A stretch of 64,000 bases of DNA, taken from NCBI GenBank assembly GCA_040386935.1, contig JAZKEQ010000001.1, positions 124,001-188,000 on the forward strand, given 5' to 3'. The stretch comes from JABMMZ01 sp040386935. Its GTDB lineage: Bacteria > Bacteroidota > Bacteroidia > NS11-12g > UBA955. Under the pieces are notes generated by a model that was given only the letters and a program-made list of their open reading frames with translations, ran no database searches and was not told where the DNA came from. A program made the translations under genes and the position numbers. Shown here one piece after another: positions 41,953 to 51,947 of the stretch (position 1 is its first letter; every line of letters begins with the position of its first letter).

Positions 41953-44565
41953 TTATTTCACAGCCACCACCTTCACCACCTTACTCTCCCTACCTACAAC
42001 CAATTTCAAATAATACACCTCCGAATTATCAGATTCAAATGCAGTAAATACATAAGATTTTAATTTCACAAAATGCATTTCACCGGTAATATAGCCTGTA
42101 GGGTCTATCTTATAAACGCTGCAATCCATACTATCCCTGAGTAATATGCGAATACTGAAGTGCACCCCATCATGTGGATTTGAGAACACCTCTAAACCCA
42201 TTATTTGCGACTGCAAAAGACCTTTATTTTTATAGACGATTCCCGAATCAGTATTGGAATAAATATAGATTTGCTTTTCTACAGCATAAGTACAAGCATC
42301 GTATTTACTTTTTAAAGCTATTGTAACTTTACCCGTATCGTTATAAAGCATTTTTAGATCAGGCCCTGCTGTAATCAAACTTTGAGGCTGTTTACTAAAC
42401 TTCCATTCATTCATTTCACTTAAAGGTTCACTCATATTGAATGCATAAATAGTATCTCCCACAAAAGCTTGGGTAGGCGCAAGAAAATTATGCATTACGG
42501 CTAAATCAATTTTTTTTACAACAAATGTATCCAACCATGAACACCCACCTATATTAGATATTCTAACATAGTATGTGCCTGCCTTATCAATTGACAAAGT
42601 ATCTTTTGCAAACTGCAATCCTGTATTACTTTTTATGCTGTATGTTGATGCTAATGGATCAAACAATTTCAAAGAAAAATACTGTCCCTTGCAAAGAACT
42701 GTATCAGGTATTGCAGCTAGTTTTAAAGTTTGGGGTTGTTGTATTACAATGGTTGAAGTATCAGAACAGCCATATTCATTAAATGCTTTTAAATGATAAA
42801 CCCCTTTTGTCAATCCCTTAATAGTATCCAATCCGATTAAAGTATCTGAATAGCCTAGAATATAATAGCGCATAGTCAGCATCGATTGTTGAACCATTTT
42901 CTTTAGTGACACTTGTCCATCATTAATTGCCAAGCATGAAACATTTCGTATTTCAGGTATAATTTTCAAAGGCACTGGTTGTTTAATTGTATCAACAGAC
43001 TCAACCTCACAACCATTTTTATCTCTAATACTTAAACTATAAACATTGGCAGGCAATGAATCAAAAAAACCGGTTCCGCCCCAACTTTTATTTTCAAAGG
43101 CATACTCATATGGAGTCACACCCCCTTTTGGAACAATTCTCAGCGCCCCATTATTATTCCCATAGCATAAATTATGGTACAACTCTACCGTATCAACAAG
43201 CAATTCATCAGGCGACTCAATTAAAATATTATTGACAGTATCCTTGCAATCATGACCATCTGTAACCGTACAAGTATACTGCCCATTTATAAGCCCACGA
43301 AATACTGAATCACTTGACTCTGCAGATTGATTTAAAGCATACTGATATGGCTTACTGCCTCCTTGCACACTTATATGTATTATCGCTCCAGAATCTCGAT
43401 AACATTTATTATGCACCCTATTTAAAGCAATCATTATTGGCTCGGGACCTCCAACAAAAATTTGAGTATCTATGGTACAAAACTCATGAACATCTTTCAC
43501 AAATAATTTATGAGCGCCTTTGACCAGATTACTGAATCTTGTGCTTGTATCATATTTTCCACTATCAAGTGATAGTAGTTGTGAAAATAATCGATTCTCC
43601 AATATCACAGCAATTTTACCATCGTTGCTTTCAGAACAATTAACTGCCAAACTAGAGATTGATTTAATTTGAATAGGAAAATAACAAGCCTGATTTGGAT
43701 ATTCTAATTGTTTCACAGAATTAAATGCCACTGTTAGAGTATCCATTCTTGCATTTGTTCTCACATTCTTTTTTCCAATATTTTTGCCAAGTGAAATTAA
43801 CCAATCACCATTGGTTTGATTAAATGCCGAGGCATTAAACCCGAAGAAACCAGTTGCATAATTATCTAAGGTATCAATTGTTGTTATACTTTTTGAAACT
43901 GGATTAAAACGTTGCAAAAACTTCCTTGTCCCTTTGATACATACTGTATACAATTCCCCACTCATAAGGTCTACTTCATTAGCCTGACAATTTTGAGTTA
44001 TAAAATATGCTGTAGAATCAATTTTTTTTCCTGTTCCAATATCAATTTTGATTAACCCTCTAACATCAGATATGATGTAATAAAAACCCCTCTCGTAGTC
44101 GATGCAACTACTGAAAAGAATTCTGAGACTAAGCGGCTTTATCAATGAAAATGCACCTGTTTCCGGATTCATTTCACTGAACACATATGAATTATTAACC
44201 TTTACACAACAAAATACTTTCTTTTTAATTGGATCATATTCCATCCCTTCAATATCATTGGTTTTTGAAAACGATTTCAACAATTGTCCGCTCGAAGACA
44301 AAACAATAATAGCTGTATCACACTCTAGCAAGTACTCATTTCTTATTATATTGTAAGTACAAGCATATGTATTGTAGGGATCAAATTTAAAACTATAACT
44401 GCCTATATTTTTTAATGTATTACTCTTTAAATCCAGACTTTCAAGTTTAACCTGCGATGCTGTAATTTTAAAAGTAATCGCTTGTTCAATTTGCCCACTA
44501 ACAACAACGCATTGCGTACTAAGAAACAAAGACAACAACCATTTGTAGATTAATTTTTTATTCAT
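41953..44565 (-). CDS. Secreted SprB-repeat protein with T9SS sorting domain
   Basis: An 870-residue protein with a signal peptide. After a propeller-like N-terminal 300 residues, SprB-type repeats follow: NKCYRDSGAIIHISVQGGSKPYQYAL, NLCYGNNNGALRIVPKGGVTPYEYAF and weaker copies, each with 'C..g..G.i.v...GG..PY.Y' and a paired 'DGHDCKDT/KNGCEVES' segment. The C-terminus (MGLEVFSNPHDGVHFSIRI ... YYLKLVVGRESKVVKVVAVK) resembles a type A T9SS sorting domain. It is the last gene of a three-gene operon, overlapping the previous gene by 4 bases. It is expected on the cell surface or released; SprB-like proteins serve as adhesins in gliding bacteria. Confidence 0.85.
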   Translation of the reverse strand: MNKKLIYKWLLSLFLSTQCVVVSGQIEQAITFKITASQVKLESLDLKSNTLKNIGSYSFKFDPYNTYACTYNIIRNEYLLECDTAIIVLSSSGQLLKSFSKTNDIEGMEYDPIKKKVFCCVKVNNSYVFSEMNPETGAFSLIKPLSLRILFSSCIDYERGFYYIISDVRGLIKIDIGTGKKIDSTAYFITQNCQANEVDLMSGELYTVCIKGTRKFLQRFNPVSKSITTIDTLDNYATGFFGFNASAFNQTNGDWLISLGKNIGKKNVRTNARMDTLTVAFNSVKQLEYPNQACYFPIQIKSISSLAVNCSESNDGKIAVILENRLFSQLLSLDSGKYDTSTRFSNLVKGAHKLFVKDVHEFCTIDTQIFVGGPEPIMIALNRVHNKCYRDSGAIIHISVQGGSKPYQYALNQSAESSDSVFRGLINGQYTCTVTDGHDCKDTVNNILIESPDELLVDTVELYHNLCYGNNNGALRIVPKGGVTPYEYAFENKSWGGTGFFDSLPANVYSLSIRDKNGCEVESVDTIKQPVPLKIIPEIRNVSCLAINDGQVSLKKMVQQSMLTMRYYILGYSDTLIGLDTIKGLTKGVYHLKAFNEYGCSDTSTIVIQQPQTLKLAAIPDTVLCKGQYFSLKLFDPLASTYSIKSNTGLQFAKDTLSIDKAGTYYVRISNIGGCSWLDTFVVKKIDLAVMHNFLAPTQAFVGDTIYAFNMSEPLSEMNEWKFSKQPQSLITAGPDLKMLYNDTGKVTIALKSKYDACTYAVEKQIYIYSNTDSGIVYKNKGLLQSQIMGLEVFSNPHDGVHFSIRILLRDSMDCSVYKIDPTGYITGEMHFVKLKSYVFTAFESDNSEVYYLKLVVGRESKVVKVVAVK

Positions 44566-46562
44566 AGTTTACTTCTCCTTCCATCTTTAAAGTATGCGAC
44601 CACCATGAAGCGGGACACCTCCTTGCTGGTCTTCCAATAGCGGTGATTAAAAAACAACTGACCGCCATTTGCTGTACCAATTGTATGGTAAGCCATATCA
44701 GTCCCTAATGCTAAAACTTTATAGTGACTTACATCATTATCAAATTCATAATCCCAAAAAATAGTAACACAGTATTTAGCTGAATCATTGACAATATAAC
44801 TTACTTTTACTTCAGGCATCAGATGCCTATGTTTCATTTTAACAACAATTGGATTGGCTGATCCTGAATATCGCCCATTATCAGTAACAGCCTCCAGGGT
44901 ATAGCTATATGTTTCACCTGATTTAACAGTTGTATCTATAAATTCATTTTCTCTAAAATTAATATCATAAACTTTTTTTTCAGCACTTGCCATACTACTC
45001 CTTTTGAGTACATACTTAACAACTCTCAAATTATTGCTCTTATACCAATGCAACTGAATACCACTATCTATTGAGCTTGCCTCATAGATTACCGGCACAT
45101 CAGGTAAAATATTATTTTTTGTCATTAATGAACATGCCGCACTTTGTTGAGACTCATTATAGCGCTTATCGACAGCTGTAACTTTATAAAAAACGCTGTC
45201 ATTCAGCATATTTGTTGGCAGAGTATCATAAAAAAAAGTATCATTAAAATAGTGAGTGCTTATTAGCGAAAACTCATGACTCCTGGTATTCCCTTTATAA
45301 ACTCTATAGGCCATGAAGTCACTTGACTGGCATGAATTCCAATTTAAAGTAACAAGTCCGTTGCTATCTATTAAGGAATTTGCAAAAACCGGCACATCAG
45401 GAGGGAATGAATCAACTTGTTGAATGAGCAAGGGGTGTGAATACATTTGAGTGTTGTTTTTTGTTACTGCAACAACTTTGAGATAAACAGATTCTGACAT
45501 CATTTCAGGCAATAAAATTTCCTTTATATCGGACTTGTATAAACTTGTATCAAGAGGAATAAATAGGCCCATTATTGAATCTGATTTACAAACCCTGAAT
45601 CCTTTTATTTTAGTCCGTTCCAATGAATCAAAAGACCACCTTAAACCTAGGCTATTATTACTGGCAGTAAAAGTTTCGAGGAATTGAGGATATGCTTCAG
45701 TAAAGGGATACACTACAATACTAACAGATTGAGAGGCTTGGCTTAACAATCCAAAATAGTTTACCCCTTTGACACGGTAAAATATTGGCTCCCCTAAAAT
45801 GCCAGGGGTATCTAAATACAATTGAGGTGCATCATTACTGTACAACAAAAAAGTTGAATCAACCGACTGATAAGTCAACCCAGAGTCTAGCGAACGCTCA
45901 ACCCTAAAGGCATGATAAATCTTATCTGCTCCCGGTGGCTTCCATTCTAACAGTATCTTACCTCCCGAAAATGTTGTTGACAAATTATTTATTTCAGGCA
46001 TTTCCGTATACTGCCCGGCATTGACAACAAATACCTGAGTATCTCTTATCGGACTATTTACGGGATATAATTTATATAAATATGTTTCAGCGTTTTTTGT
46101 TGAATAATCAATAATTCCCAGTCCGGCAGCCATTGTCAATTTAAAGTCACGTTGCAAACTCAGCATTGAAAAGATATAACAATTATTATCCTCCTCAATC
46201 CTTTGAAGCAGATCAGCCTTTGATGTTATATCTCTTTTTGATTCAAGACATGATGACAACAATTGAGTTTTTGAATTATCTAGTATCGAACTATCTACAT
46301 GAGGGTTTATTACCCCGCCACCTATCAATACACTTTCTCCATCAGTAATTTGCACCCCATTTTTGGCTATGGTATAACGCTCCAAATGATAGCCGTAGCG
46401 GCTCCATTCTCTCCATAATTTAATATCACCTGGTGTCCATCGAATTGCTATTCCATCATTAAATACATGTGTTTGTACTACTAGTTTCAGCGACTCTTGT
46501 CCCACAAGATTACCTACAATTAGAAAAAAAAGTATACCTAAAATAATTTTCAAATTTCTCAT
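44562..46562 (-). CDS. Secreted fibronectin type III repeat protein
   Basis: A 666-residue protein with a signal peptide (IILGILFFLIVGNLVGQ). It has at least four fibronectin III-like domains from about residue 190 onward, each with a 'l.W......f..y.v.rs' core: ILLEWKPPGADKIYHAFRVERS, LGLRWSFDSLERTKIKGFRVCK, VTLNWNSCQSSDFMAYRVYKG, IQLHWYKSNNLRVVKYVLKRS, and a last one ending near VTIFWDYEFDNDVSHYKVLAL (shortened). No sorting domain is visible. It overlaps its neighbours by 4 bases on both sides (ATGA), so it is translationally coupled within the operon. It could link the 1581-residue partner to the SprB-repeat protein. Confidence 0.82.
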   Translation of the reverse strand: MRNLKIILGILFFLIVGNLVGQESLKLVVQTHVFNDGIAIRWTPGDIKLWREWSRYGYHLERYTIAKNGVQITDGESVLIGGGVINPHVDSSILDNSKTQLLSSCLESKRDITSKADLLQRIEEDNNCYIFSMLSLQRDFKLTMAAGLGIIDYSTKNAETYLYKLYPVNSPIRDTQVFVVNAGQYTEMPEINNLSTTFSGGKILLEWKPPGADKIYHAFRVERSLDSGLTYQSVDSTFLLYSNDAPQLYLDTPGILGEPIFYRVKGVNYFGLLSQASQSVSIVVYPFTEAYPQFLETFTASNNSLGLRWSFDSLERTKIKGFRVCKSDSIMGLFIPLDTSLYKSDIKEILLPEMMSESVYLKVVAVTKNNTQMYSHPLLIQQVDSFPPDVPVFANSLIDSNGLVTLNWNSCQSSDFMAYRVYKGNTRSHEFSLISTHYFNDTFFYDTLPTNMLNDSVFYKVTAVDKRYNESQQSAACSLMTKNNILPDVPVIYEASSIDSGIQLHWYKSNNLRVVKYVLKRSSMASAEKKVYDINFRENEFIDTTVKSGETYSYTLEAVTDNGRYSGSANPIVVKMKHRHLMPEVKVSYIVNDSAKYCVTIFWDYEFDNDVSHYKVLALGTDMAYHTIGTANGGQLFFNHRYWKTSKEVSRFMVVAYFKDGRRSKL

Positions 46563-49500
46563 GGCAATATTGAATAGCTATTTTGACAAATGATTGAAGG
46601 TTTTGAACTCGATGGCAAATAGTAATAGTAAAGCAGAGGCAATACCTGGTCAGTTTGGCTATTTTCAAACTTAAGTGTCGATAATTTATATAGCCATGGG
46701 TTGTTCTGAATTTTGGGATTAGGGGAAATTGGTTTATTGGAAGAAACAGTTTGATTTGACATCAATACTTTTGCAGAATTTGGCAAGGCATTAGTTCCTG
46801 AAGATGATTGAGAATTGCTATAATAATTGATAAATAAATTTAAAGCTGTGCTATTAATTTTTTGATTACCGACAACATAAGTTGTTAATCCTTTTACAAC
46901 TGAATTAAAATCATCAATTACAATTTGCTTATAATCTATTTTTAGTTTCAACGAATTACCTGCATAGGATGGTTTAGAAAAACTATTTCCTGTTTTATCT
47001 GTCATCATTACTAATTTCTGAGAACCCGTTTGAACAAATTGCAACCCTTTATATGGGATTAATCCAAAAAGGGCAGTATCTCTGTTTAATTGCAAAAATT
47101 GAAGCAAATTGAGATCTTTTGATTGAAGCAAACTGTATACAGGCATTGCCTTATTCATGAACCATGAAGATTGCCTGTAATTAAGTATTGGCTTCAGCAA
47201 TATATGATCTTTTGTAATACCTGGCAATTCAAATGCATCTAATAGTTCCTTTTTATCTGATATAACAACCTGCATATCATATCCAGAATTGCCTTGCTGC
47301 TTTGGAATACCAAACTTGAAATTTTTAATCTTATTCGCCAATGTCCCATACTCGCTAACACCAAACACATAAGACAACAAGGTTATCTCGTTTACTGAAG
47401 GCTTTGACGTTGTTAAAACTGTGTTAGTAGTACCATTCCCATTAAAACTCAAACTACTTCCTGAATTTGTATTTGTATTTTCGCCCGTTGACAATTTTTT
47501 GCCTATAAATGTTATACTATTGGCAGCAACCCGCTTTATGGTCAGCCTATACGATTGATTACTTTTAATAACTCCATTAGATAGGTTAAACGCAAGCAAC
47601 TTACCATCGCATTGCACTTTAGATTCTGCTACCACATCTCCTTTTATGTCAGACAAAAGTGCAACAGTTTTTGTTCCTGAAACATTAAACAAATATGATT
47701 GAGGCAAAGCCAACTGAATAAAATGTTGACTCCCTGCATCAGTATAATAATTAACCTGATTCATTACCGGGTAACTTGCCACAATATTAGTCGTTGCTAT
47801 AGTTGTAGGTTGAGCACCAGTTTCAAAACAAATTACAGTACTTTCTTCAGCATTTTTTCCGTTGATTTGAACAGGAATGTACTGATTCTTTCTAATCACT
47901 TTTCTTCCATTTGAAAAACCATTACTCATCGAACCACTTTTCTCCATCTCTTGCTTGATTTTATTAAACTCATTTTGTTCTGAAACTAAGACATTAATTG
48001 ATTGCCCATTAGGATTCACGAGTTGATAACTTGATTCAACATAGACTGCTTCAACCTGAACCAACAAACGCAACTTTTTTCGCCCAGGCAAAGCTTCAAA
48101 AGGCTCAAAAGTCATTTCATTTTTTAAATCATTCCATAACATTTTACCAGAAATTAACCGACCATTATCTGATAATTCAAATTTTTTTATTGAAAATACA
48201 AATGGCCTTCCTTTGCTGTCTGAAAATTGTTTACCAATTGGCACAGAGAATTTAACTTTTGGAAGACTTAATGGATTGACATTAACACTTAAATGTTCCG
48301 GGGTTATGGATATAATAATCGCAGTATCATTAAGCTTTTCCTGCAGCATCTCACATTGCTCACCTATTTCAAACTGTAATTTCATTTTTGCATTAATTAT
48401 TCCTGCGATATTCACATGCACCATAGTTGAACCAGTGCTATAAAATGGATTAGGTCCTTCACAATACAATTTAGAAGCCATTGTCAGCGTTAGCAAGTCG
48501 ACACTTCCTGATATTATTTTTGTCTTAAACTTAGCACCAACTCTTCCTTGTAGAAATGCATATAATTCACCTTTAGCAAACCATCCATTAATACCGGGGG
48601 TTTCATTACTAGATGTGCAATGCACATTTTTACCATAATTAGAAAGATTGATATCAAACCCAATAATTGCATTTAAATTTGCATAGATACTGACATTTTT
48701 TTCATTCCCGCTACTTCCTGCCACCATTGCAAAACGGGCTCCAAATGCAAAGGCATTACCGACTGCTATTTCATTTAAACTCCTCATACCGTCAGCCTTT
48801 GATTCTCCTAACAAACTGGTTATTTCTGCCGGCAAAGGAGCAGCTGATTTTACATCTGTACCTGCCATAAAATAAGCAGATAGTGAAGCATCTGCTATTT
48901 TATTAATCTTAAGTTTTAAAGCCAATGGCTGCAAAGGTGTACCAACCCAAAAGTACCATTTTGTGGGACTGAAATAAGCAGCAATTTCTCCTGCCAGTCC
49001 TCTGTGTCCAGCTCCAGTAATCTTATCATTGGCTATTCCTTGAAAATACACCGCACAATTGGCTTGATAGACATTATTTTTAAAATCAAAGTCTAGCAAA
49101 AAAGGACCTCCGGCTTTTCCTTTTGGTACATAATTATTTTTTAATTGTGTCCACTGATTCAAACCTTGTGAATTTTTAACATTTGCTTTGATATCTGTTT
49201 CTAAAACTTCTTTTTGTTTAGTCATCAAATCAATATCTCCATACAATGACAGTCTATTGATACCATTTTGAGCGTTAAACTGTATTTCTAAAATTGTATT
49301 TGCTGTAAATGCATTACTACTTCCACTACCTCCAACACTCTTAAGACTTAGTCCTGCTTTGAATCCAAATCCTGATTTTACATCAGGCACATAAATTTTA
49401 CCTGAAGCAGTTGACCCATTATTTGAATTGATTATTCCATCAGTTTGAACAAATTCTCGCATGCCCCATGATGCACCTCCTATAAATCCATTTATTTCTG

Positions 49501-51304
49501 CACCCGGTACAAAAGGCAAGCAAGGATTTGACCATTTGGCGGCTGCATCGAAATACCAATACCTATGTCCTTTGACATTACCAAACATTATGCTAGCCTG
49601 TGCTTTGATATCCGGCTTTGTCATACTGAATTTAATTAATCCGGCCAATCCATTGCCATATTTAGGATCCTCGTTCATTACCAATAGCTGTCCGGCAAAT
49701 GTGAAACAACTAAAATTTGCATTGAGATTCAAATTACTGATTGCGATTCTATCAAATTCTAACTTTTTACTCCTATCAACATCACTAATCTTACAAGTTA
49801 TAAGGAGCCCTCCCTTAACAGCTATTTTACTTACTAAATTCAGAGAAAAATCAACTCCTATGCCATGAAAATTATCTTTCCCAGTATAATAAAGTCTGTG
49901 AATAGTAATGGGATAACGTGAAAAGTGCTGACTATCGGGTTGATTATTCTTAAGCCCTAGATAAGCCACTTGAAAAGATGGATGATGATTTGTTACTTGC
50001 ATACCTTGAAATTCAACTGATGGCAACTTAAACTTTACTCCTTCCTTTGCATTTGAATTGGCTATATCTAATTGACCATTTAGCATTGCTTGCAACAACA
50101 CTTCTTCGTCTACTATATCAACGTTGATATATGAATTTTTCCTCAATGTAAGTTTTGCAATTTTCAATGCTGGAATGGTCAGTTGCTTATTGATTGAAAC
50201 TGTCATCCCAAAGCTATTATCTAATCCTATTCTGGCGACATAATTCAATTGAGAAGTATCAGGCAATACAGGCATTCCAAGTCCCCCTCCCATTAAACCA
50301 CTTATCAATTCATTCATCACAATACCAATACAAACAGTATCAATAGAAAATTTCCACCCACCCAGCTTTCCTTTATTAAACGGCAAAACATGTCCACCAA
50401 AAACGGCACCACTGAATCCAAATTCATCTATCAATAAATCCTGAACACCTATTGTAGTTCTTTTCATTTCTGTTGATGAAAAATGTGAAGGCAAACTCAC
50501 TACACCTTTCTGCAAATAAAATCCCTCCCATAAACCTCCGCTACTTCCTGTAATTGACTCCAAAGGATAATCTCCTGGAAATTTCATATCTGTAGCATTA
50601 AACTGTTCATTTAAATCGAGTACCGCATTACTAATGTTAAATACATATCCCGTTAATCCTCTTAATTGAAATGAAGGCATTGCAAACTGGACCAACCATT
50701 GCGACCAATGCTGAGTAACTAGTGTAAAATCAGCTTTAACCTTTTGTCCTTCTGCTATTTTACCATTTTCCCCAACAGGCTGAATGAATCCAGAATTAAA
50801 TAGTATTTGTCCATTTACACCAAATTCTTTCAGACCTTTACATTCAAATACTGCATAAGTCGCATGCTGGCCTTTTAGAAAAATTTCTGCCGCCTGACCT
50901 ATCTTAAATTTACAATCACTTATAAGAACTAATTTTACCGGACCGGCCAATCCATTATGCCTACTGAAACTAATATTTTCAGCTTTGAAAGCAATCAATT
51001 GATTACTCTTAGGCTCACGAAATGCCATGCCTGCACTAAACACTGCTTTATCTGGAAATATATCAATATTATAAACAAGTATGGCAAAATTTAAATCCTT
51101 ACTGTCGGGTGCTATTAAAAACTCTCCTTTAGGTTGATTAATAAAATCTGGACTTAGTTGATCGACTATCCTTCCTTCTGCAATAGCATTTTGAATACGT
51201 CCATTAATTGTATCAGCCTCACTCTGTGCCTTAACACAAGAGATGTTAATAATGAAAATAAATAATATTATAGATTGGAATAAACAGTAAAAGTTTCTCG
51301 TCAT
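46559..51304 (-). CDS. Very large secreted protein of unknown family (1581 residues)
   Basis: The first gene of the operon. A signal peptide (LFIFIINISCVKAQS) is followed by about 1550 residues without a domain that I recognise. The first 600 residues contain many beta-strand-like repeats ('FSFAGxLxx', 'GKVKGHRYWYFDAAAKW', 'GLGMPVLPDTSQLNYVARIGLD'), suggesting a long beta-rich fibre or solenoid; the central region has a Ser/Gly-rich stretch (SLKSVGGSGSSNAF). No T9SS sorting domain is visible at the C-terminus. A TATTTTCG box lies 9 bases upstream of the start codon. Co-transcription with FN3 and SprB-repeat partners suggests a multi-protein surface structure. Confidence 0.8.
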   Translation of the reverse strand: MTRNFYCLFQSIILFIFIINISCVKAQSEADTINGRIQNAIAEGRIVDQLSPDFINQPKGEFLIAPDSKDLNFAILVYNIDIFPDKAVFSAGMAFREPKSNQLIAFKAENISFSRHNGLAGPVKLVLISDCKFKIGQAAEIFLKGQHATYAVFECKGLKEFGVNGQILFNSGFIQPVGENGKIAEGQKVKADFTLVTQHWSQWLVQFAMPSFQLRGLTGYVFNISNAVLDLNEQFNATDMKFPGDYPLESITGSSGGLWEGFYLQKGVVSLPSHFSSTEMKRTTIGVQDLLIDEFGFSGAVFGGHVLPFNKGKLGGWKFSIDTVCIGIVMNELISGLMGGGLGMPVLPDTSQLNYVARIGLDNSFGMTVSINKQLTIPALKIAKLTLRKNSYINVDIVDEEVLLQAMLNGQLDIANSNAKEGVKFKLPSVEFQGMQVTNHHPSFQVAYLGLKNNQPDSQHFSRYPITIHRLYYTGKDNFHGIGVDFSLNLVSKIAVKGGLLITCKISDVDRSKKLEFDRIAISNLNLNANFSCFTFAGQLLVMNEDPKYGNGLAGLIKFSMTKPDIKAQASIMFGNVKGHRYWYFDAAAKWSNPCLPFVPGAEINGFIGGASWGMREFVQTDGIINSNNGSTASGKIYVPDVKSGFGFKAGLSLKSVGGSGSSNAFTANTILEIQFNAQNGINRLSLYGDIDLMTKQKEVLETDIKANVKNSQGLNQWTQLKNNYVPKGKAGGPFLLDFDFKNNVYQANCAVYFQGIANDKITGAGHRGLAGEIAAYFSPTKWYFWVGTPLQPLALKLKINKIADASLSAYFMAGTDVKSAAPLPAEITSLLGESKADGMRSLNEIAVGNAFAFGARFAMVAGSSGNEKNVSIYANLNAIIGFDINLSNYGKNVHCTSSNETPGINGWFAKGELYAFLQGRVGAKFKTKIISGSVDLLTLTMASKLYCEGPNPFYSTGSTMVHVNIAGIINAKMKLQFEIGEQCEMLQEKLNDTAIIISITPEHLSVNVNPLSLPKVKFSVPIGKQFSDSKGRPFVFSIKKFELSDNGRLISGKMLWNDLKNEMTFEPFEALPGRKKLRLLVQVEAVYVESSYQLVNPNGQSINVLVSEQNEFNKIKQEMEKSGSMSNGFSNGRKVIRKNQYIPVQINGKNAEESTVICFETGAQPTTIATTNIVASYPVMNQVNYYTDAGSQHFIQLALPQSYLFNVSGTKTVALLSDIKGDVVAESKVQCDGKLLAFNLSNGVIKSNQSYRLTIKRVAANSITFIGKKLSTGENTNTNSGSSLSFNGNGTTNTVLTTSKPSVNEITLLSYVFGVSEYGTLANKIKNFKFGIPKQQGNSGYDMQVVISDKKELLDAFELPGITKDHILLKPILNYRQSSWFMNKAMPVYSLLQSKDLNLLQFLQLNRDTALFGLIPYKGLQFVQTGSQKLVMMTDKTGNSFSKPSYAGNSLKLKIDYKQIVIDDFNSVVKGLTTYVVGNQKINSTALNLFINYYSNSQSSSGTNALPNSAKVLMSNQTVSSNKPISPNPKIQNNPWLYKLSTLKFENSQTDQVLPLLYYYYLPSSSKPSIICQNSYSILP

Positions 51305-51823
51305 AGTTTAATACGAAAATAAAAATATGTTATATCAGTTGTTGCTTCTAAAAAATACAAAAAATAGATTTTAGTAAAAATTTGAAGCCTAAATCCTTAA
51401 GGGAAAAATACTAATATTCTTGAAATAATTGAAAAGGCAAACATTATGTCAGCTTATGAGAAAACAAGACTTCTGAAATATTTTACATCAATTAAAATTT
51501 TGATACAAGGATTTTAAAATATTAAGAATAAAACAATAGCTTTCAACATTCAATTTCTAAAGATTGTGAATAATTATTTTAGAATATGGAGCGTAAAACA
51601 TCCCCACAACCCTAAAATCGAAGCCAAGAAAAAAATCACCCTTATGCGAAGTGAGGCATATCAACCTTTTGAATACATATAGTTACCATTAGTAACTGTA
51701 TACCCCAAAATATCTCACACGAAATCAACTTTTCTATTGCTGATATAGGATAGATATCATAAAGAAAATGAAGTAGAAATTTACGGGAACAGATAATGTA
51801 TTAATTTAAAAAAAGAGAATATA
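51305..51823. other. AT-rich intergenic region
   Basis: It contains the promoter box of the secreted-protein operon near its left end and a small hairpin AGTTAC-CATTA-GTAACT at 51681-51697. Short open stretches exist (for example around 51600-51680), but none has a start codon and composition convincing enough to call a gene. The 29-bp repeats begin directly after it. Confidence 0.5.
51314..51321 (-). promoter_or_regulatory. Promoter -7 box of the three-gene secreted operon
   Basis: The minus strand reads TATTTTCG, 9 bases before the ATG at 51304. The same box with similar flanks stands before the giant gene that starts at 60475. Confidence 0.45.
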
Positions 51824-51939
51824 TTATTAGGTCATAGCCTAATATTTATATATTATTAGTTTATAATCTAATATTTATACATTATAAGCCTATAAACTAA
51901 TATTTGGCAGTTATAAGTATATGAGCTAATATTGTATTA
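51824..51939. repeat. Four 29-bp tandem repeats upstream of the SatD-like gene (iteron-like)
   Basis: The units are 51824-51852, 51853-51881, 51882-51910 and 51911-51939, exactly 29 bp each. All four share TTATWAG, an 8-bp variable spacer, and CTAATATT; the tail varies. In units 1 and 2 the two conserved blocks form a dyad (TTAG/CTAA). The array ends 8 bases before the SatD-like ATG. Exact phasing with a variable spacer is what is expected of a protein-binding array rather than coding sequence. Confidence 0.85.
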
Positions 51940-51947
51940 TAGAACAA

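Noticed and set aside
41723..42047. Two plus-strand ORFs in the REP-like cluster
   Set aside because: They consist mostly of translated palindromes (repeated PVYGRNL and similar) and run into the 3' end of the SprB-repeat gene.
51530..51684. An open minus-stop frame of about 50 codons ending HPHNPKIEAKKKITLMRS...
   Set aside because: It has no ATG start, is flanked by AT-rich spacer, and no homologue is recognised; kept as plain intergenic DNA.
51824..51939. The 29-bp repeats as a CRISPR array
   Set aside because: Units follow each other directly with no 30-40-bp spacers, and no cas gene is present.
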